Assembly (NCBI RefSeq): GCF_002836255.1
Contig: NZ_PJAU01000031.1
Location: 310,001-374,000, forward strand
Source of the DNA: Colwellia sp. 75C3
GTDB lineage: Bacteria; Pseudomonadota; Gammaproteobacteria; Enterobacterales; Alteromonadaceae
Length of the DNA stretch: 64,000 bases
Reading direction: 5' to 3'
Part shown: positions 46,796-57,472 of the stretch, in pieces
Layout: each line of letters starts with the position of its first letter
Position numbering within the stretch: the stretch's first letter is position 1
Made by a program: the position numbers and the translations under genes
Notes under the pieces: model-generated
Database searches by the model: none
What the model saw: the letters and a program-made list of their open reading frames with translations, nothing else
Told to the model about the DNA's origin: nothing

Positions 46796-48094
46796 ATGCA
46801 CTTCCGTTTATCTTTTATAAATATTATTTATCGCTTAATGGGCTTATTAGTCACCAGTGCTTTTGTTGGCTGGTTATTTGATTATGTTTTGCTAGCCATG
46901 CTTGCCACCAGCATATTTTTATTGGTTTGGCATTATCATCATTTATTTAAACTGATCAATTGGCTTTGGCAGTCGAAAGCTTTATCTCCTCCACAAGCAA
47001 AAGGGGTGTGGGGGTATTTATATGATGGTTTATATAGGCAAGTTAAACAGCAGCGTAATAAGCAAAAGCAATTAAACGAAAAAATACGCCGTTTTCGTGA
47101 TGGCGCAGAAGCACTGCCTGATGCGGCATTAATGTTATCTGAGGAACTGACCATTGAGTGGGGTAATAAAAAAGCCCAACGCCTTCTGGGGGTTCGTTGG
47201 CCGGATGACTTTGGTTTACGGATAGATAACTTACTGAGAGCACCTGAATTTTCAGATTATTTAGCAAACGAGAATTTTGAGTACCCTTGTTTGTTAATCT
47301 CTCCCTTTCATTCTGATGTACAACTTGAAATACGCCTTATGGCTTATGGCAGCGAACATGTATTACTTCTAGCAAGAGATATATCTAACCTCCAGCGTTT
47401 AGAGGATATGCGGCGTGATTTTGTTGCCAATGTCTCACATGAGTTAAAAACACCTTTAACCGTTGTTCGCGGATATGTTGAAATGATTCAAGCTTCCCAG
47501 GAAACATTTGAACCTATTTGGCAAAAAGCTTTTCAGACTATTGAAGGGCAAGTCTCTCGTATGGATCGTTTAGTTGAACAATTACTTAATTTAGCTAAAG
47601 TAGAAAATAATAGTGGTGATGAGAAGCAATGCATCAATATGGCACAATTAATTCGAACATTAGTTGATGAAGTCACTTGGCTTAACCAGGATAAACAGCA
47701 CCAAATTAGCCTGAATATTTCTACGGATATTTGTGTTTTAGGCTCTGAAACTGAATTGAAGAGTGCTTGTGCCAACCTTCTATCTAATGCTATTGCTTAT
47801 ACTCCACCTAAAGGCTGTATTGAGGTGAGTTGGCTGTTAATAGATAATAAAGCTATTTTTTCAGTCAAAGATAATGGTGATGGTATTAAACCAGAGCATC
47901 TTAATCGTTTGACTGAGCGCTTTTATCGTATAGATAGATCTCGTTCGAGAGATACTGGTGGTTCGGGTTTAGGGTTAGCAATAGTGAAACATGTTTTACA
48001 TCACCATCAAGCTGAATTAGTAATTAACAGCCATTGGGGGCAGGGAAGTGAATTCTCAATCTGTTTTGACTCAAGCACTCTATCTGTTACTTAA
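46796..48094 (+). CDS. phoR: Phosphate sensor histidine kinase PhoR
   Basis: 432 residues, the same length class as E. coli PhoR (431). Two adjacent N-terminal hydrophobic helices with almost no periplasmic loop, a charged linker (VKQQRNKQKQLNEKIRRFR), then a PAS-like domain (about 95-200). The H box DFVANVSHELKTPLTVVRGY holds H215. The ATPase has ANLLSNAIAYTPP, VKDNGDGI and GGSGLGLAIVKHVL. It phosphorylates PhoB under phosphate limitation and senses through the Pst-PhoU complex, whose transporter genes are not in this window. Confidence 0.96.
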   Translation: MHFRLSFINIIYRLMGLLVTSAFVGWLFDYVLLAMLATSIFLLVWHYHHLFKLINWLWQSKALSPPQAKGVWGYLYDGLYRQVKQQRNKQKQLNEKIRRFRDGAEALPDAALMLSEELTIEWGNKKAQRLLGVRWPDDFGLRIDNLLRAPEFSDYLANENFEYPCLLISPFHSDVQLEIRLMAYGSEHVLLLARDISNLQRLEDMRRDFVANVSHELKTPLTVVRGYVEMIQASQETFEPIWQKAFQTIEGQVSRMDRLVEQLLNLAKVENNSGDEKQCINMAQLIRTLVDEVTWLNQDKQHQISLNISTDICVLGSETELKSACANLLSNAIAYTPPKGCIEVSWLLIDNKAIFSVKDNGDGIKPEHLNRLTERFYRIDRSRSRDTGGSGLGLAIVKHVLHHHQAELVINSHWGQGSEFSICFDSSTLSVT

Positions 48095-48267
48095 GAATAA
48101 TTAATAGATGATATACATTAGATTAACTCTATGATTATTTAAAATATCCAGAATGACATTATTGCCAATCGTAATATCATCTTCTTACTCAATTAAGCGT
48201 ATTTTAATCACATTCTCATCGAGTTCATCTCCCCTTAATTAGCTTGTTGATATTATCTTCTTATTGC

Positions 48268-48307
48268 TCGTCATAATTCTGTCATAAAACATCCATATAA
48301 TTGTCAT
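48268..48307 (+). promoter_or_regulatory. Tandem Pho boxes upstream of pstS
   Basis: Four 7-base units, TCGTCAT (48268), CTGTCAT (48279), CATCCAT (48290) and TTGTCAT (48301), are spaced exactly 11 bp apart by A/T-only spacers of four bases. This is the layout of two overlapping or adjacent PhoB dimers. It ends 57 bp before the pstS ATG. Confidence 0.9.
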
Positions 48308-48363
48308 GTTCACTTCGTATAGTGTGAACAATTAAATAGTTCAAACTCTTACCGGAGATAACC

Positions 48364-49323
48364 ATGAGTTTAAAGAAAGTTATAAGTATTATAAGTTTAT
48401 CAAGTCTAATTTGTTTTTCAGCAGCAGCGCTTGATGAAAAGTTACCCGAGTATAAAAAAGTTAGTGGTATTTCAGGTAATGTCTCTTCAGTAGGCTCTGA
48501 TACCTTAGCAAATATGATGACATTCTGGGCTGAAGACTTTAAGCGCACTTACCCAAATGTGAATATACAAATTCAAGCTGCGGGATCATCTACTGCGCCA
48601 CCAGCATTAACGGAAGCAACCGCAAACCTTGGCCCAATGAGCCGAAAAATGAAAATGCGCGAAATTGAAGCATTTCAAAAACGTTACGGTTATAAACCTA
48701 CCCGAGTAAGAGTAGCAATTGATGCTTTAGCTGTTTTTGTTCATAAAGATAACCCATTAGAAGGCTTAACAATTGCACAAGTTGATGCTGTTTTTTCTAA
48801 TAATCGAAAATGTGGCGCGGATAAAGATATTGACCGTTGGGGTGACCTTGGTTTAGACGGTGTTTGGACAGGAAAAGATGTACAACTTTACGGTCGAAAT
48901 TCAGTATCTGGCACCTACGGTTACTTTAAAAAGAAAGCGTTATGTAAAGGTGATTTTAAAAACAGTGTTAATGAACAACCTGGTTCAGCATCAGTAGTAC
49001 AATCTGTTTCTGCTTCACTTAATGGCATAGGATATTCAGGTATAGGTTACCGAACTTCTGGCGTACGTGCTTTACCCTTAGCTAAAAAAGGAACTACCTT
49101 TATTGAAGCGAATATGGAAAATGCTATTTCAGGTAAGTATCCACTATCACGTTATTTATATGTTTATGTTAACAAGCATCCAAATAAGGCCCTTCCTCCA
49201 ATGGAGGCAGAATTTTTGAAAATGATTCTTTCTAAATCAGGACAAGAAATTGTTGAGAAAGATGGCTACATACCACTACCAAGTGAAGTAGTTGCGAAAG
49301 AATTTAAGAAATTAGGTTTATAA
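48364..49323 (+). CDS. pstS: Phosphate ABC transporter substrate-binding protein PstS
   Basis: 319 residues, with a signal peptide to about residue 22 ([10 protein letters not shown]). The phosphate-site segments [30 protein letters not shown] and [15 protein letters not shown] are those of the PstS family. It is periplasmic and delivers phosphate to PstCA. Tandem Pho boxes precede it, and the start has CCGGAG. It follows phoR on the same strand after 270 bp. Unusually, no pstC, pstA, pstB or phoU follows; a hairpin at 49349 closes the unit, so the transporter must be encoded elsewhere, or this is an additional binding protein. Confidence 0.93.
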   Translation: MSLKKVISIISLSSLICFSAAALDEKLPEYKKVSGISGNVSSVGSDTLANMMTFWAEDFKRTYPNVNIQIQAAGSSTAPPALTEATANLGPMSRKMKMREIEAFQKRYGYKPTRVRVAIDALAVFVHKDNPLEGLTIAQVDAVFSNNRKCGADKDIDRWGDLGLDGVWTGKDVQLYGRNSVSGTYGYFKKKALCKGDFKNSVNEQPGSASVVQSVSASLNGIGYSGIGYRTSGVRALPLAKKGTTFIEANMENAISGKYPLSRYLYVYVNKHPNKALPPMEAEFLKMILSKSGQEIVEKDGYIPLPSEVVAKEFKKLGL

Positions 49324-49348
49324 TTCGGATACTCCATTACTATCATTT

Positions 49349-49382
49349 AATAGGGCAAGCTTGAATCAAGCTAGCCCTATTC
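49349..49382 (+). terminator. Hairpin after pstS
   Basis: AATAGGGCAAGCTTGA pairs with TCAAGCTAGCCCTATT with one mismatch and almost no loop. There is no long T run, so it may be a weak terminator or 3' stabiliser. Confidence 0.6.
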
Positions 49383-49707
49383 ATTTCACCTTTCCTCATT
49401 ATTACTTCCATTCTCCTTATCATTTAATTCATCTTCAGTTGTGTCAATAAAACATCATCAGTTAAAATATATATAATTAATGAGTTTCATTGATATAATG
49501 TAATCCCAATAAAACTACTCAGTGATCTTTAAAAGAGCTCAAATTATTCAATAACATTGTTACTTTCTAACCCAATAGCTAGCTATTGCTCAAGTGCCTT
49601 GTTTTTGATAATTTATTATCATTGCTTATGTTGAAGTGAAGTTGAACCATTAATTAAATTAATTGGTATCAGTGAGTCGTTGTTGTCGCTTATTTTGAAG
49701 GAAAAGT
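49383..49707. other. pstS-ispH intergenic region
   Basis: About 325 bp with no reading frame. GATAATTTATTATC (49607-49620) is a small palindrome. I see no clear promoter consensus, though ispH must have its own promoter here, since it is no longer behind fkpB. Confidence 0.4.
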
Positions 49708-50637
49708 ATGGAAATTATTTTAGCTAACCCTCGTGGTTTTTGTGCGGGTGTTGATAGAGCCATAAGTATTGTTGAGCGCGCTTTAGATTTATTTGGCGCT
49801 CCTATCTATGTTCGTCATGAAGTTGTGCATAATAAATTTGTTGTAGATGGCCTAAAAGAACGTGGCGCTATTTTTGTTGATGAGCTTGATGAAGTACCTG
49901 ATGATAATACCGTTATTTTCAGTGCTCATGGTGTATCGAAAGCGGTAAGACAAGAAGCAAAATCTAGAGAATTAAAAGTATTTGACGCCACTTGTCCGTT
50001 GGTAACAAAAGTTCACATGGAAGTTTCTCGTGTTAGCCGTAAGGATATTGAATGTATTCTTATCGGACATGCAGGGCATCCAGAAGTTGAAGGGACTATG
50101 GGACAATATAGCAGTGACTCTGCAGGTATTTACTTAGTTGAATCTCCTGATGATGTTGCGAATTTAGTGGTTAAAAACCCAGAAAAACTGTATTTCTGTA
50201 GCCAAACCACTTTATCTGTAGATGATACTATGGATGTAATATCAGCTCTGCAAGCTAAATTCCCATTAATTGAAGGGCCACGTAAAGATGATATTTGCTA
50301 TGCGACTCAAAATCGCCAAGATGCAGTTCGAGAAATAGCAGATAAAGTTGATCTTATGTTGGTCGTTGGCGCAAAAAACAGTTCGAACTCTAATCGACTT
50401 AAAGAGCTGGCAAGTAAAATGGGCGTCACCTCTTACTTAATTGATACAGCAGATAATATTGAAACAGACTGGTTGATAGACGTTAATAAAGTGGGAGTAA
50501 CCGCAGGTGCATCAGCGCCTGCAATACTAATAAAACAAGTTGTTGAAGCACTAAAAACACATGGTGGTCATCAAGTTATAGAGCATCCTGGAAAAGAAGA
50601 GAGCATAGTGTTTGCAGTACCCATTGAATTGCGCTAG
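49708..50637 (+). CDS. ispH: 4-hydroxy-3-methylbut-2-enyl diphosphate reductase
   Basis: 309 residues, normal length. The three Cys ligands of the iron-sulfur cluster are seen in [12 protein letters not shown] (C12), [11 protein letters not shown] (C96) and [11 protein letters not shown] (C197). [18 protein letters not shown] is conserved. It makes isopentenyl and dimethylallyl diphosphate at the end of the MEP pathway. Start ATG behind GAAGGA. It is normally in the fkpB-ispH order; here it is the first gene of the displaced ispH-pilus segment. Confidence 0.97.
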   Translation: MEIILANPRGFCAGVDRAISIVERALDLFGAPIYVRHEVVHNKFVVDGLKERGAIFVDELDEVPDDNTVIFSAHGVSKAVRQEAKSRELKVFDATCPLVTKVHMEVSRVSRKDIECILIGHAGHPEVEGTMGQYSSDSAGIYLVESPDDVANLVVKNPEKLYFCSQTTLSVDDTMDVISALQAKFPLIEGPRKDDICYATQNRQDAVREIADKVDLMLVVGAKNSSNSNRLKELASKMGVTSYLIDTADNIETDWLIDVNKVGVTAGASAPAILIKQVVEALKTHGGHQVIEHPGKEESIVFAVPIELR

Positions 50638-51116
50638 TCTTAATCTACCAGCAGAAAGTTAAATAATTCGTTATGTTAATACCTTGTTGCAAAGCTTGTG
50701 GGCATGGTGTTAATGTACGGTTGTCGGTTGATTTGTATTATTAGTCTATATCTTATTGTTAACCATGCGTTTTATGCATTGGCTAATTATTGGTTAGATT
50801 AGAGCCGTGAGTAGTCGCTGTAAACATTAAAAAAATAATGGTGAAGTGTTAGGATGCTACTCTTAATAGGTTGTGCTGATTTTTGAATATCAGTACGGCT
50901 GTGTTATAACCATGGAAATGGTAGGGTAGTAAATTATGCGACTACAATCTAAATTGAATCCAAGCCTCCTTGGTTTTCTCTCCGATAATCTTAATCGATT
51001 TTTACAGTCTTACAGTTATGCTCCCTCAGTGAATTTTTCTCTACACTTATCCAATGTTACCGTTTTATCCCCTTTATTTTTCTATAAAATTGATTCATTT
51101 CCCTTATGGAGTAAAT
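50638..51116. other. ispH-pilV intergenic region
   Basis: 479 bp. A 62-codon frame (50936-51124) is present with GGGTAG before it, but its composition is unconvincing and it overlaps pilV. In relatives fimT often occupies this position; I see no remnant of it here. No riboswitch or terminator could be recognised. Confidence 0.4.
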
Positions 51117-51695
51117 ATGAATAATTATTCAATAGTAGCTAGTTTGAAAAGTACTCAACGTGGCATGACCTTTCTTGAGGTTCTTATCGCTTTGGTCATA
51201 ATGGTAACGGGTATTTTAGGTGCTGTTGCAATGCAAATTACTGCGAAACAGGGCAGTTTTGATGCCATGCAGCGTTCTTTAGCTTCAAGTTTGGCACAAG
51301 ATATCATTGCTAGAATGCGTACACAAACACCATCGGTAAACCCAGATTTAGCACTAAGGGAATATATAAAAAGCGATTATGGCGAAGGAAAATATATAGA
51401 TGATGCCAGCATTGTGGATATGATTAAGAACGACCGGTATGAGTGGGAATTGGCACTTATGGGCGGTAATGTTACTGCAGGCACTGTCAATGTAGGAGGT
51501 TTAATCGGTGGCAGGGGCTGTATTATAGCAGGTGTGGATGTAGCTGGTAATATCGTTAAAAACGCCTATACAGTTGTTGTTAGCTGGCAAGGAAGGCAGA
51601 AAATAAAAGACAGCACTAAAAATGGAAGTTGCGGTGCTTTAGCTGCTGCAAGTGGAAAAAGTCGCCAAGTTGTAGTTCAAGCGTTCATTATATAA
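51117..51695 (+). CDS. pilV: Type IV pilus minor pilin PilV
   Basis: 192 residues from ATG 51117 with GGAG at 51108-51111; a further 21 codons are open upstream but unlikely to be translated. The class III prepilin signal is STQRG followed by MTFLEVLIALVIMVTGILGAVAMQ, with Glu5 present and Met rather than Phe at position 1 of the mature protein. PilV joins the minor-pilin complex that primes pilus assembly and presents PilY1. First gene of pilV-pilW-pilX-pilY1-pilE-tapY2, 23 bp before pilW. Confidence 0.9.
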   Translation: MNNYSIVASLKSTQRGMTFLEVLIALVIMVTGILGAVAMQITAKQGSFDAMQRSLASSLAQDIIARMRTQTPSVNPDLALREYIKSDYGEGKYIDDASIVDMIKNDRYEWELALMGGNVTAGTVNVGGLIGGRGCIIAGVDVAGNIVKNAYTVVVSWQGRQKIKDSTKNGSCGALAAASGKSRQVVVQAFII

Positions 51696-51718
51696 AACTT
51701 TAGGGTAGTAGGCTAAAT

Positions 51719-52735
51719 ATGAATGATTTAATGGTAGGGCGTGTACGTCATACTTCAAAAGGGTTTACTCTAGTTGAACTAATGGTCTCATTATCTATTG
51801 GTTTAGTTATTTTTGCTGGTGTTATGAGTGTTTTTGTTGGCATGCGTTCTACTACAGCTGAAACTTCGAGTTATGGTGAATTACAAGAGAACGGTCGATT
51901 TGCCGTTAGTGTTTTGACTGACGACTTACTAAGGCAAAATTTTTGGGGAGACCTTTCCGGAACCTTTAGCCAGAGTAATTTAATTGCTACTCCTGCTCAA
52001 CCGGGAGGCGACTGTGTAGGGGAAGGGGTGAATAACGCAACATTCCCTCAAGCGGTAGGTCCTTTTCGAACGCTATGGGGGAAAACGATTGTTGCCGGAT
52101 CACTCAAGCCACTAACCTGTTTGACTATGGCTGATAACACTCGGATTATGACTGGCTCAGATGTTATTCAATTGAAAAGAGTTATTTCTAATCCCGTTGC
52201 TGCTGTAAGCGCTGGGAATTATTACTTAACATCAAATTTAGCCTCCGGCGCCGTGTTTCGAGCTGATGCAGCTGTTCCTGAAATTGATAACTCAAGGTTA
52301 TGGCAATATCAGCATCATGTTTATTATGTCAGGGAAGAGTCAGATGGAAATGGTTATGTGCCTGTTTTAATGCAAGGGCGCTTGGCTAATTTTAAGATGA
52401 GCTTTTCGCCTATAATTGATGGAATTGAAAGAATCCGCTTTATGTATGGCGTAGATACCGATACTGATCCAACTCAGCCAGGTTATGGCATTGTTGATAC
52501 CTTTATTTCTGCTACTAATATGACCCAAGATTTATGGGATAATACTGGCGGCACTAGAGTATTAGCTGTTAAGGTTTTTGTGTTAGCTCGCGGAATCAGA
52601 CCTGACAATAAGTATACTAATACTAATTCTTACCAACTGGGGAATGACTTACCCTTTAAGCCAAATGATAATTACCGCCGTTTACTTTTTAGTTCTACAA
52701 TCACTTTGTACAATAATAGTGTTGAATCGTGGTAA
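51719..52735 (+). CDS. pilW: Type IV pilus minor pilin PilW
   Basis: 338 residues, large as usual for PilW. Prepilin signal HTSKG then FTLVELMVSLSIGLVIFAGVMSVFVGM, with cleavage before Phe and Glu at +5. The C-terminal domain is mostly beta strands with IDGIERIRFMYGVDTD near the end, a conserved PilW feature. It is part of the minor pilin tip complex. Its stop codon TAA overlaps a possible ATG for pilX (TAATG at 52733-52737). Confidence 0.9.
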   Translation: MNDLMVGRVRHTSKGFTLVELMVSLSIGLVIFAGVMSVFVGMRSTTAETSSYGELQENGRFAVSVLTDDLLRQNFWGDLSGTFSQSNLIATPAQPGGDCVGEGVNNATFPQAVGPFRTLWGKTIVAGSLKPLTCLTMADNTRIMTGSDVIQLKRVISNPVAAVSAGNYYLTSNLASGAVFRADAAVPEIDNSRLWQYQHHVYYVREESDGNGYVPVLMQGRLANFKMSFSPIIDGIERIRFMYGVDTDTDPTQPGYGIVDTFISATNMTQDLWDNTGGTRVLAVKVFVLARGIRPDNKYTNTNSYQLGNDLPFKPNDNYRRLLFSSTITLYNNSVESW

Positions 52736-52770
52736 TGAGTAACGTAAGCAAAATGACAAGTGAGGTAAAC

Positions 52771-53259
52771 ATGAAAAATTCACCCAATATAGCGAATCAA
52801 AACGGCGTAGTTCTCGTTGTGTCTCTTGTTTTTTTAGTCGCATTAACTGCTGTAGCTGCGGCGCTAATGCAAAATAGTACAACAGATATGAAAATGTCTG
52901 GGGCGAGTGAAGAAAAAGTTGTAGCACTTCAAGAAGTTGTTAGCGCTATTGATGAAGTTATTTTTAATCAAGTAGCTCCAGGGAAAACCAATAGATTTGC
53001 TAAACCTATATCAGGTGATAATTTTCCAATCGCTTCGGCCGACTTACTATCAGGAACAACAACAAGCTCAACGGCGACGGTCAATGTCGCAAACAATCAA
53101 TTTAATATTGATATTGCTTGTCCCCACCTTAAGTTAGCGTCATCTACAGAGGTATTCAGTTGTAATATCTTAAGAGTGAATACTAACCGTACCTATGGAC
53201 GAACAGGCAATAGTAACATCTCAGCTGACTCAGGCATAGCACAGCAACTATTGAAGTAA
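52771..53259 (+). CDS. pilX: Type IV pilus minor pilin-like protein PilX
   Basis: 162 residues from ATG 52771, preceded by GAGG; an ATG at 52735 overlapping the pilW stop is an alternative that would add 12 residues. NQNGVVLVVSLVFLVALTAVAAALMQNSTTDMKMSG is the PilX pattern: a hydrophobic N-terminal helix after a Gly, without the FTLIE Glu. The remaining domain has two Cys (IACPHL and FSCNIL) that could form a disulfide. In Pseudomonas PilX links PilY1 to the minor pilins. Followed by a 12-bp gap and the tiny frame at 53272. Confidence 0.85.
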   Translation: MKNSPNIANQNGVVLVVSLVFLVALTAVAAALMQNSTTDMKMSGASEEKVVALQEVVSAIDEVIFNQVAPGKTNRFAKPISGDNFPIASADLLSGTTTSSTATVNVANNQFNIDIACPHLKLASSTEVFSCNILRVNTNRTYGRTGNSNISADSGIAQQLLK

Positions 53260-53271
53260 AGGAGCAATCTA

Positions 53272-53337
53272 ATGAGATTGTTTTTAAATTTAGCCATTAA
53301 CATTGTAGCGCATACCGGATTTGGAGAGTTAAAATGA
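53272..53337 (+). CDS. Tiny reading frame (21 codons) coupled to pilY1
   Basis: ATG at 53272 follows AGGAG at 53260-53264 with good spacing. The frame runs 21 codons, starts MRLFLNLAINIVAH and ends GELK. Its TGA (53335-53337) overlaps the pilY1 ATG (53334-53336) as ATGA. pilY1 also has its own GGAG site inside this frame. The peptide is hydrophobic in the middle. It may be a leader that couples translation of pilX and pilY1, or simply chance; there is no homology evidence. Confidence 0.4.
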   Translation: MRLFLNLAINIVAHTGFGELK

Positions 53338-56300
53338 ATTTATCAAAGGATAGAAATAGGGCCGTTAAAGTCGTTATCAATCTACTTACCAGTTGTGTTA
53401 CGGTTTTTTTATTACTGGTTTCTACGAGTAGTTTTAGTGAAGATATCGAGCTCTATATTGGTGAGACCGCTCAACAAAGTAAAACTAGGCCTAAAGTACT
53501 CATTATATTTGATAACTCCGGTAGTATGAGTGATCACACCGCGGAATATAAGGCAGGATATGTTAATGATCCTGAAAATCCATATCCAGCTGTTGGAAGT
53601 CTAAACGCTTTATCTGATAAATTCATCTACTTTTCTAAAGGCGGGATTGATGGTGCGAGTATACCCATAGTTGATACTGTTGCTAGTAATAATGTTAAAG
53701 TGCGCCGATTTCTTGAATCCATCAATAGTTGTGAGGTAGCGCGAGGTATACTTGAAACAGAAGGGATCTATACCGGACATATAAAAGAGTATACATTTTC
53801 AGGACACCATGGTAGTTGGCAAGATATTCCTGACAATAATGGTGCGAATATAAACATCATAGATTGTGAAGCTGATGTGCTGAACACTGATATAGATGCA
53901 GGTAAAACCAATGCAGGTACCACTAAAGCAGGAGAAAGTCTTCCTTCGGGTTACCCTGTAAATGGGGAGGGTAATAAACAGACTCCCGTATACTATGGCG
54001 ATCCTTCTGACGTTTCATGGGCAGGCCAAGCTATTACACTTTATACGGATAATTACCTCCGATGGCTCCAAGCCGATGTAGAGGAAACCCCTGGTGATGG
54101 TGGTATACCCACTGTGAACAAGACGCGGTTAGATGTTGCGAAAGAAAGTGTGACCACCATAATTAACACAACCCCCAATGTAGATTTTGGTTTAATGGTG
54201 TTTAATCCCAATTCAAGAAAAGTTAATGGTGCTGATAACAATTTAAATGGCGGTCGTGTTGTTCATGGTATTCAAGAAACAACCGTAGACGCTAAAGCTG
54301 ACATATTAGCTTTAATTGATGGTTTGAATGGAGATACTTGGACACCATTGTGCGAAACTTTGTATGAGGCATCTCGATACCTTGGTGGTAAGACAGTTCT
54401 TTATGGTAAAGAAAGTGGAGGTGCTCTACCCATTAGAGATTCAAGTGTAGGCGTAGAAGTAAGTGAAGTATATCAAAGCCCATTTTCAGCATGTTCAGAC
54501 AAAGTATACGTGGTAATTATAACTGATGGTGCGCCGAGTTATGACATGGAAGCTGTTGATGATATTTTTGAACTCCCCGTAGTAACAGGTCAAGATAGTA
54601 TTTCAATAGCAGATGCCTTTACGGTTGGTACAGCTGATGCTGCATTCGACGGGCAATACAGTTATTTAGCTGCACTCGCTGGCTGGATGAATACAAATGA
54701 CTTGAATCTTAGTCTTGATGGAAAGCAAATAGCTGAAATACACACTATCGGCTTTGGTGAAGATGCAGAAAGAGATGCCGCTCCTCTACTTACTGAAACC
54801 GCTGACTTAGGGGGAGGGCAATATGTCTATGCCAATGATTCTTCTTCGTTAATTAAGGCATTTACTAATTTTCTTAGCAATATAGAACCTAGTAATGATA
54901 GCTTGACTTCGGCCTCTGTAGCCTCAAATAACTTTGATAGAACTGAAACATTAGATTCTGTGTACTATGCTATGTTTCAGCCAAGTAGAGGTCCTAGATG
55001 GCAAGGTAATATCAAAAAATATAAAGTGATTGATGGCGTTCAAGAAGGAGCTAATGAACTTCCAGCAATAGACCAATCAACAGGGCACTTTTCAGATGAG
55101 GTACAAAGTTACTGGTCAAGCAGTGTTGATGGAGATACTGTGTCCAAAGGCGGCGTTGCTGAAATGCTTAGAACAAAAGCTGCTAGAGAGATTAAAAGTG
55201 ACATAGGCCCTGCTAATCCCGTCGGTTCTGGTAATAAAATGGTTGCATTAACTTATGCTATCGCAAGTACTAGTACTGTGTATCCTTCACAAAGTGATTT
55301 AGCTGCAGCGCTAGATGTAGCAGATGATCAGGCTGCTATAGAAGGAAACCTTAACTGGATAAACGGGTTGGACTCTGATGATGATAATGAGGATGAAAAT
55401 ACCGATGATATTCGACCTGATGTTTTTGGTGACCCTTTACATTCTAAGCCAGTTGTTATCAATTATGGTGATGATAATATTTATATTGTCGTAGGTACTA
55501 ATCACGGTGTACTACACATGTTTAAAGATAATGACGACACTATAGCAGAAACTTGGGCATTTATGCCTAAAGAGTTCCTCTCTAATATTAACTCATTACG
55601 CTCTAATCTAACCTCAGACGATAAAGTTTACGGTATCGATGGCCTTATTACTTCACATATTGTTGACCACGATGGGGATGGTGTTGTGAATGGCGATGAT
55701 AAAGTATGGCTTTTCTTTGGTTATCGTAGAGGTGGTAATTCTTATTATGCAATGGATGTTACAATACCTACGGAACCCTTTGTTATGTGGACTATTAAGG
55801 GAGGGGAAACTGGTAGCCCATTTCAAGAGCTAGGACAAACGTGGTCTCAGCCAAAAATAATATATTCAAAATTGAACCTGGATGGGGATACGGCTAAACC
55901 ATCATTGATTTTTGGTGGGGGCTATGATCCAGCTAAGGACTCTCATTCTATTGGTGGTATTAACGGAGCTGATAGTCAGGGTAAAGCTATTTTTATGGTT
56001 GATGCTCTAACAGGGGCATTATTATGGGATTTAGGCCCTACTGGAGACACTGTTTTCGCTGGGACCGATAGTATTCCATCAAGTATTGCTACGCTAGACA
56101 GTGATGGTGATGGGTTAACTGATCGATTATATGCAGGCGATACAGGTGGCAATGTCTGGCGTATTGATATGCCAGGAGATGATGGAACTAAATTTTCTGT
56201 ATTTAAGTTAGCAGAATTCGGTCCTGGTGAAGATGCAAATATTATTGATGATAGACGTTTTTTTAGCGAACCTTCAGTAGTTAGAGCTTATATAACCGAA

Positions 56301-57032
56301 ACCATTGATTCTGGTAAAAAAGATTCGGATGATAAAGCCATTATCGTCAAACAAGATGTCCCTTATGATGCCGTATTGATAGGCAGTGGAGATAGGTCAA
56401 ATCCTATGGGAATTGATACTAATAAGGATACGTTCTTTATGATTAAAGATAGTAATATAAGGACTCTTCAATTCACTGAAAGTAGTGTGCCAGCTATTCC
56501 AACGGTTATTAGAATAGGGGATTTAGCGGATTACACTAACAACCCTTTTGCTGAATTTTCAAGCTTGAATTTAACCGATACACAAACTAAGGCAAAAGAG
56601 GAATTATTGTTAGAGGTTAGTTTGGCGTCTGGTTGGAAGATAAAATTAGAACAATTAGGTGAAAAAAGCACATCTACAGCCTTAGTCATTAATAATGTTG
56701 TTTACTTTACAACATTCACACCACCGTCTTTAATTGTAGATTCTGAGGCATGTGAATTGCCAAGTGGACAGGGTTGGTTATATGCTGTTGATTTGTCTTT
56801 AGGAATTAGTAAGTATAATTGGAAAGATGAAGATCCAAAAAATAGAGAAGATACAATTGCGTTTATAAGTGAACAATTTTTGGGAGCCCCTACTCTGATT
56901 GTTACTAAGCAGATTAACTCCGTAACGGGCATTGAAGAATCTGTTGGTAATATCATCGTGGGTCGTAAAATTGTACCTGTAGGGTTTACATTGCAAACGC
57001 TAAGAACTTACCTATATATTACGGAGGATTAG
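53334..57032 (+). CDS. pilY1: Type IV pilus tip adhesin/assembly factor PilY1
   Basis: 1232 residues with a signal peptide (hydrophobic segment about 15-32, cleavage near SSFSEDI). The N-terminal half is a von Willebrand A-like domain: the MIDAS motif D60-N-S62-G-S64 is intact in [12 protein letters not shown]. The C-terminal half is the PilY1 beta-propeller, beginning near [14 protein letters not shown] calcium loop D922-x-D924-x-D926-x-x-x-D930 in [24 protein letters not shown] corresponds to the Ca-binding site that controls twitching in Pseudomonas. PilY1 sits at the pilus tip, aids extension and adhesion and senses surfaces. It is 4 bp before pilE. Confidence 0.93.
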   Translation: MNLSKDRNRAVKVVINLLTSCVTVFLLLVSTSSFSEDIELYIGETAQQSKTRPKVLIIFDNSGSMSDHTAEYKAGYVNDPENPYPAVGSLNALSDKFIYFSKGGIDGASIPIVDTVASNNVKVRRFLESINSCEVARGILETEGIYTGHIKEYTFSGHHGSWQDIPDNNGANINIIDCEADVLNTDIDAGKTNAGTTKAGESLPSGYPVNGEGNKQTPVYYGDPSDVSWAGQAITLYTDNYLRWLQADVEETPGDGGIPTVNKTRLDVAKESVTTIINTTPNVDFGLMVFNPNSRKVNGADNNLNGGRVVHGIQETTVDAKADILALIDGLNGDTWTPLCETLYEASRYLGGKTVLYGKESGGALPIRDSSVGVEVSEVYQSPFSACSDKVYVVIITDGAPSYDMEAVDDIFELPVVTGQDSISIADAFTVGTADAAFDGQYSYLAALAGWMNTNDLNLSLDGKQIAEIHTIGFGEDAERDAAPLLTETADLGGGQYVYANDSSSLIKAFTNFLSNIEPSNDSLTSASVASNNFDRTETLDSVYYAMFQPSRGPRWQGNIKKYKVIDGVQEGANELPAIDQSTGHFSDEVQSYWSSSVDGDTVSKGGVAEMLRTKAAREIKSDIGPANPVGSGNKMVALTYAIASTSTVYPSQSDLAAALDVADDQAAIEGNLNWINGLDSDDDNEDENTDDIRPDVFGDPLHSKPVVINYGDDNIYIVVGTNHGVLHMFKDNDDTIAETWAFMPKEFLSNINSLRSNLTSDDKVYGIDGLITSHIVDHDGDGVVNGDDKVWLFFGYRRGGNSYYAMDVTIPTEPFVMWTIKGGETGSPFQELGQTWSQPKIIYSKLNLDGDTAKPSLIFGGGYDPAKDSHSIGGINGADSQGKAIFMVDALTGALLWDLGPTGDTVFAGTDSIPSSIATLDSDGDGLTDRLYAGDTGGNVWRIDMPGDDGTKFSVFKLAEFGPGEDANIIDDRRFFSEPSVVRAYITETIDSGKKDSDDKAIIVKQDVPYDAVLIGSGDRSNPMGIDTNKDTFFMIKDSNIRTLQFTESSVPAIPTVIRIGDLADYTNNPFAEFSSLNLTDTQTKAKEELLLEVSLASGWKIKLEQLGEKSTSTALVINNVVYFTTFTPPSLIVDSEACELPSGQGWLYAVDLSLGISKYNWKDEDPKNREDTIAFISEQFLGAPTLIVTKQINSVTGIEESVGNIIVGRKIVPVGFTLQTLRTYLYITED

Positions 57033-57036
57033 ACTT

Positions 57037-57471
57037 ATGTTAAATAGTGGTAAAAGTATAAGTGTGAGCAAATGGAATGTTACGAGAGGGTTCACCCTTA
57101 TAGAATTAATGATAACTGTTGCTATTATGGGGATTTTAGCCGCTGTTGCTTACCCTTCTTATAGTGATTTTGTGGTGCGTTCTAATCGAGCAGAAGCACC
57201 TAGAGAGCTGGTTCGCTTGGCGAATTTACAAGAGCAGTTATTTGTTGATAGTCGAGCCTATACGGCGAATGTCAGTGAGCTCGGTGTTGGTAGTGCTACA
57301 GAGTGGGAAACGCCAAGCGGGTATTATAAAATTTCATCAGCGGTTGTGAACAGTACTTTTACGTTAACGGCAACGGCACAAGGAACACAAGCAACTCAAG
57401 ATGCAGGGTGTTTGAACATTACAATAACTGATACAGGTAAAAAGTTACCAATTGCCTGTTGGGAAGGATAA
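57037..57471 (+). CDS. pilE: Type IV pilin PilE-like protein
   Basis: 144 residues. Prepilin signal NVTRG followed by [36 protein letters not shown], with Phe1 and Glu5 intact. The leader of about 18 residues is longer than the classical 6-7. The C-terminal disulfide loop is framed by AGCLNIT and IACWEG. PilE of this cluster is usually a minor pilin next to pilY1 rather than the main fibre subunit (PilA). Start ATG at 57037, 4 bp after pilY1; 1 bp before tapY2. Confidence 0.92.
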   Translation: MLNSGKSISVSKWNVTRGFTLIELMITVAIMGILAAVAYPSYSDFVVRSNRAEAPRELVRLANLQEQLFVDSRAYTANVSELGVGSATEWETPSGYYKISSAVVNSTFTLTATAQGTQATQDAGCLNITITDTGKKLPIACWEG

Positions 57472-57472
57472 T

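Noticed and set aside
50637-51116. Possible c-di-GMP (GEMM) riboswitch before the pilus genes
   Set aside because: A GCAAAGC string is present, but the GGCAAACC and GGGACGCAAAGC landmarks with their stems are missing.
50936-51124. 62-codon frame upstream of pilV
   Set aside because: No recognisable features, overlaps the pilV start, and codon content looks random; not enough to call a gene.
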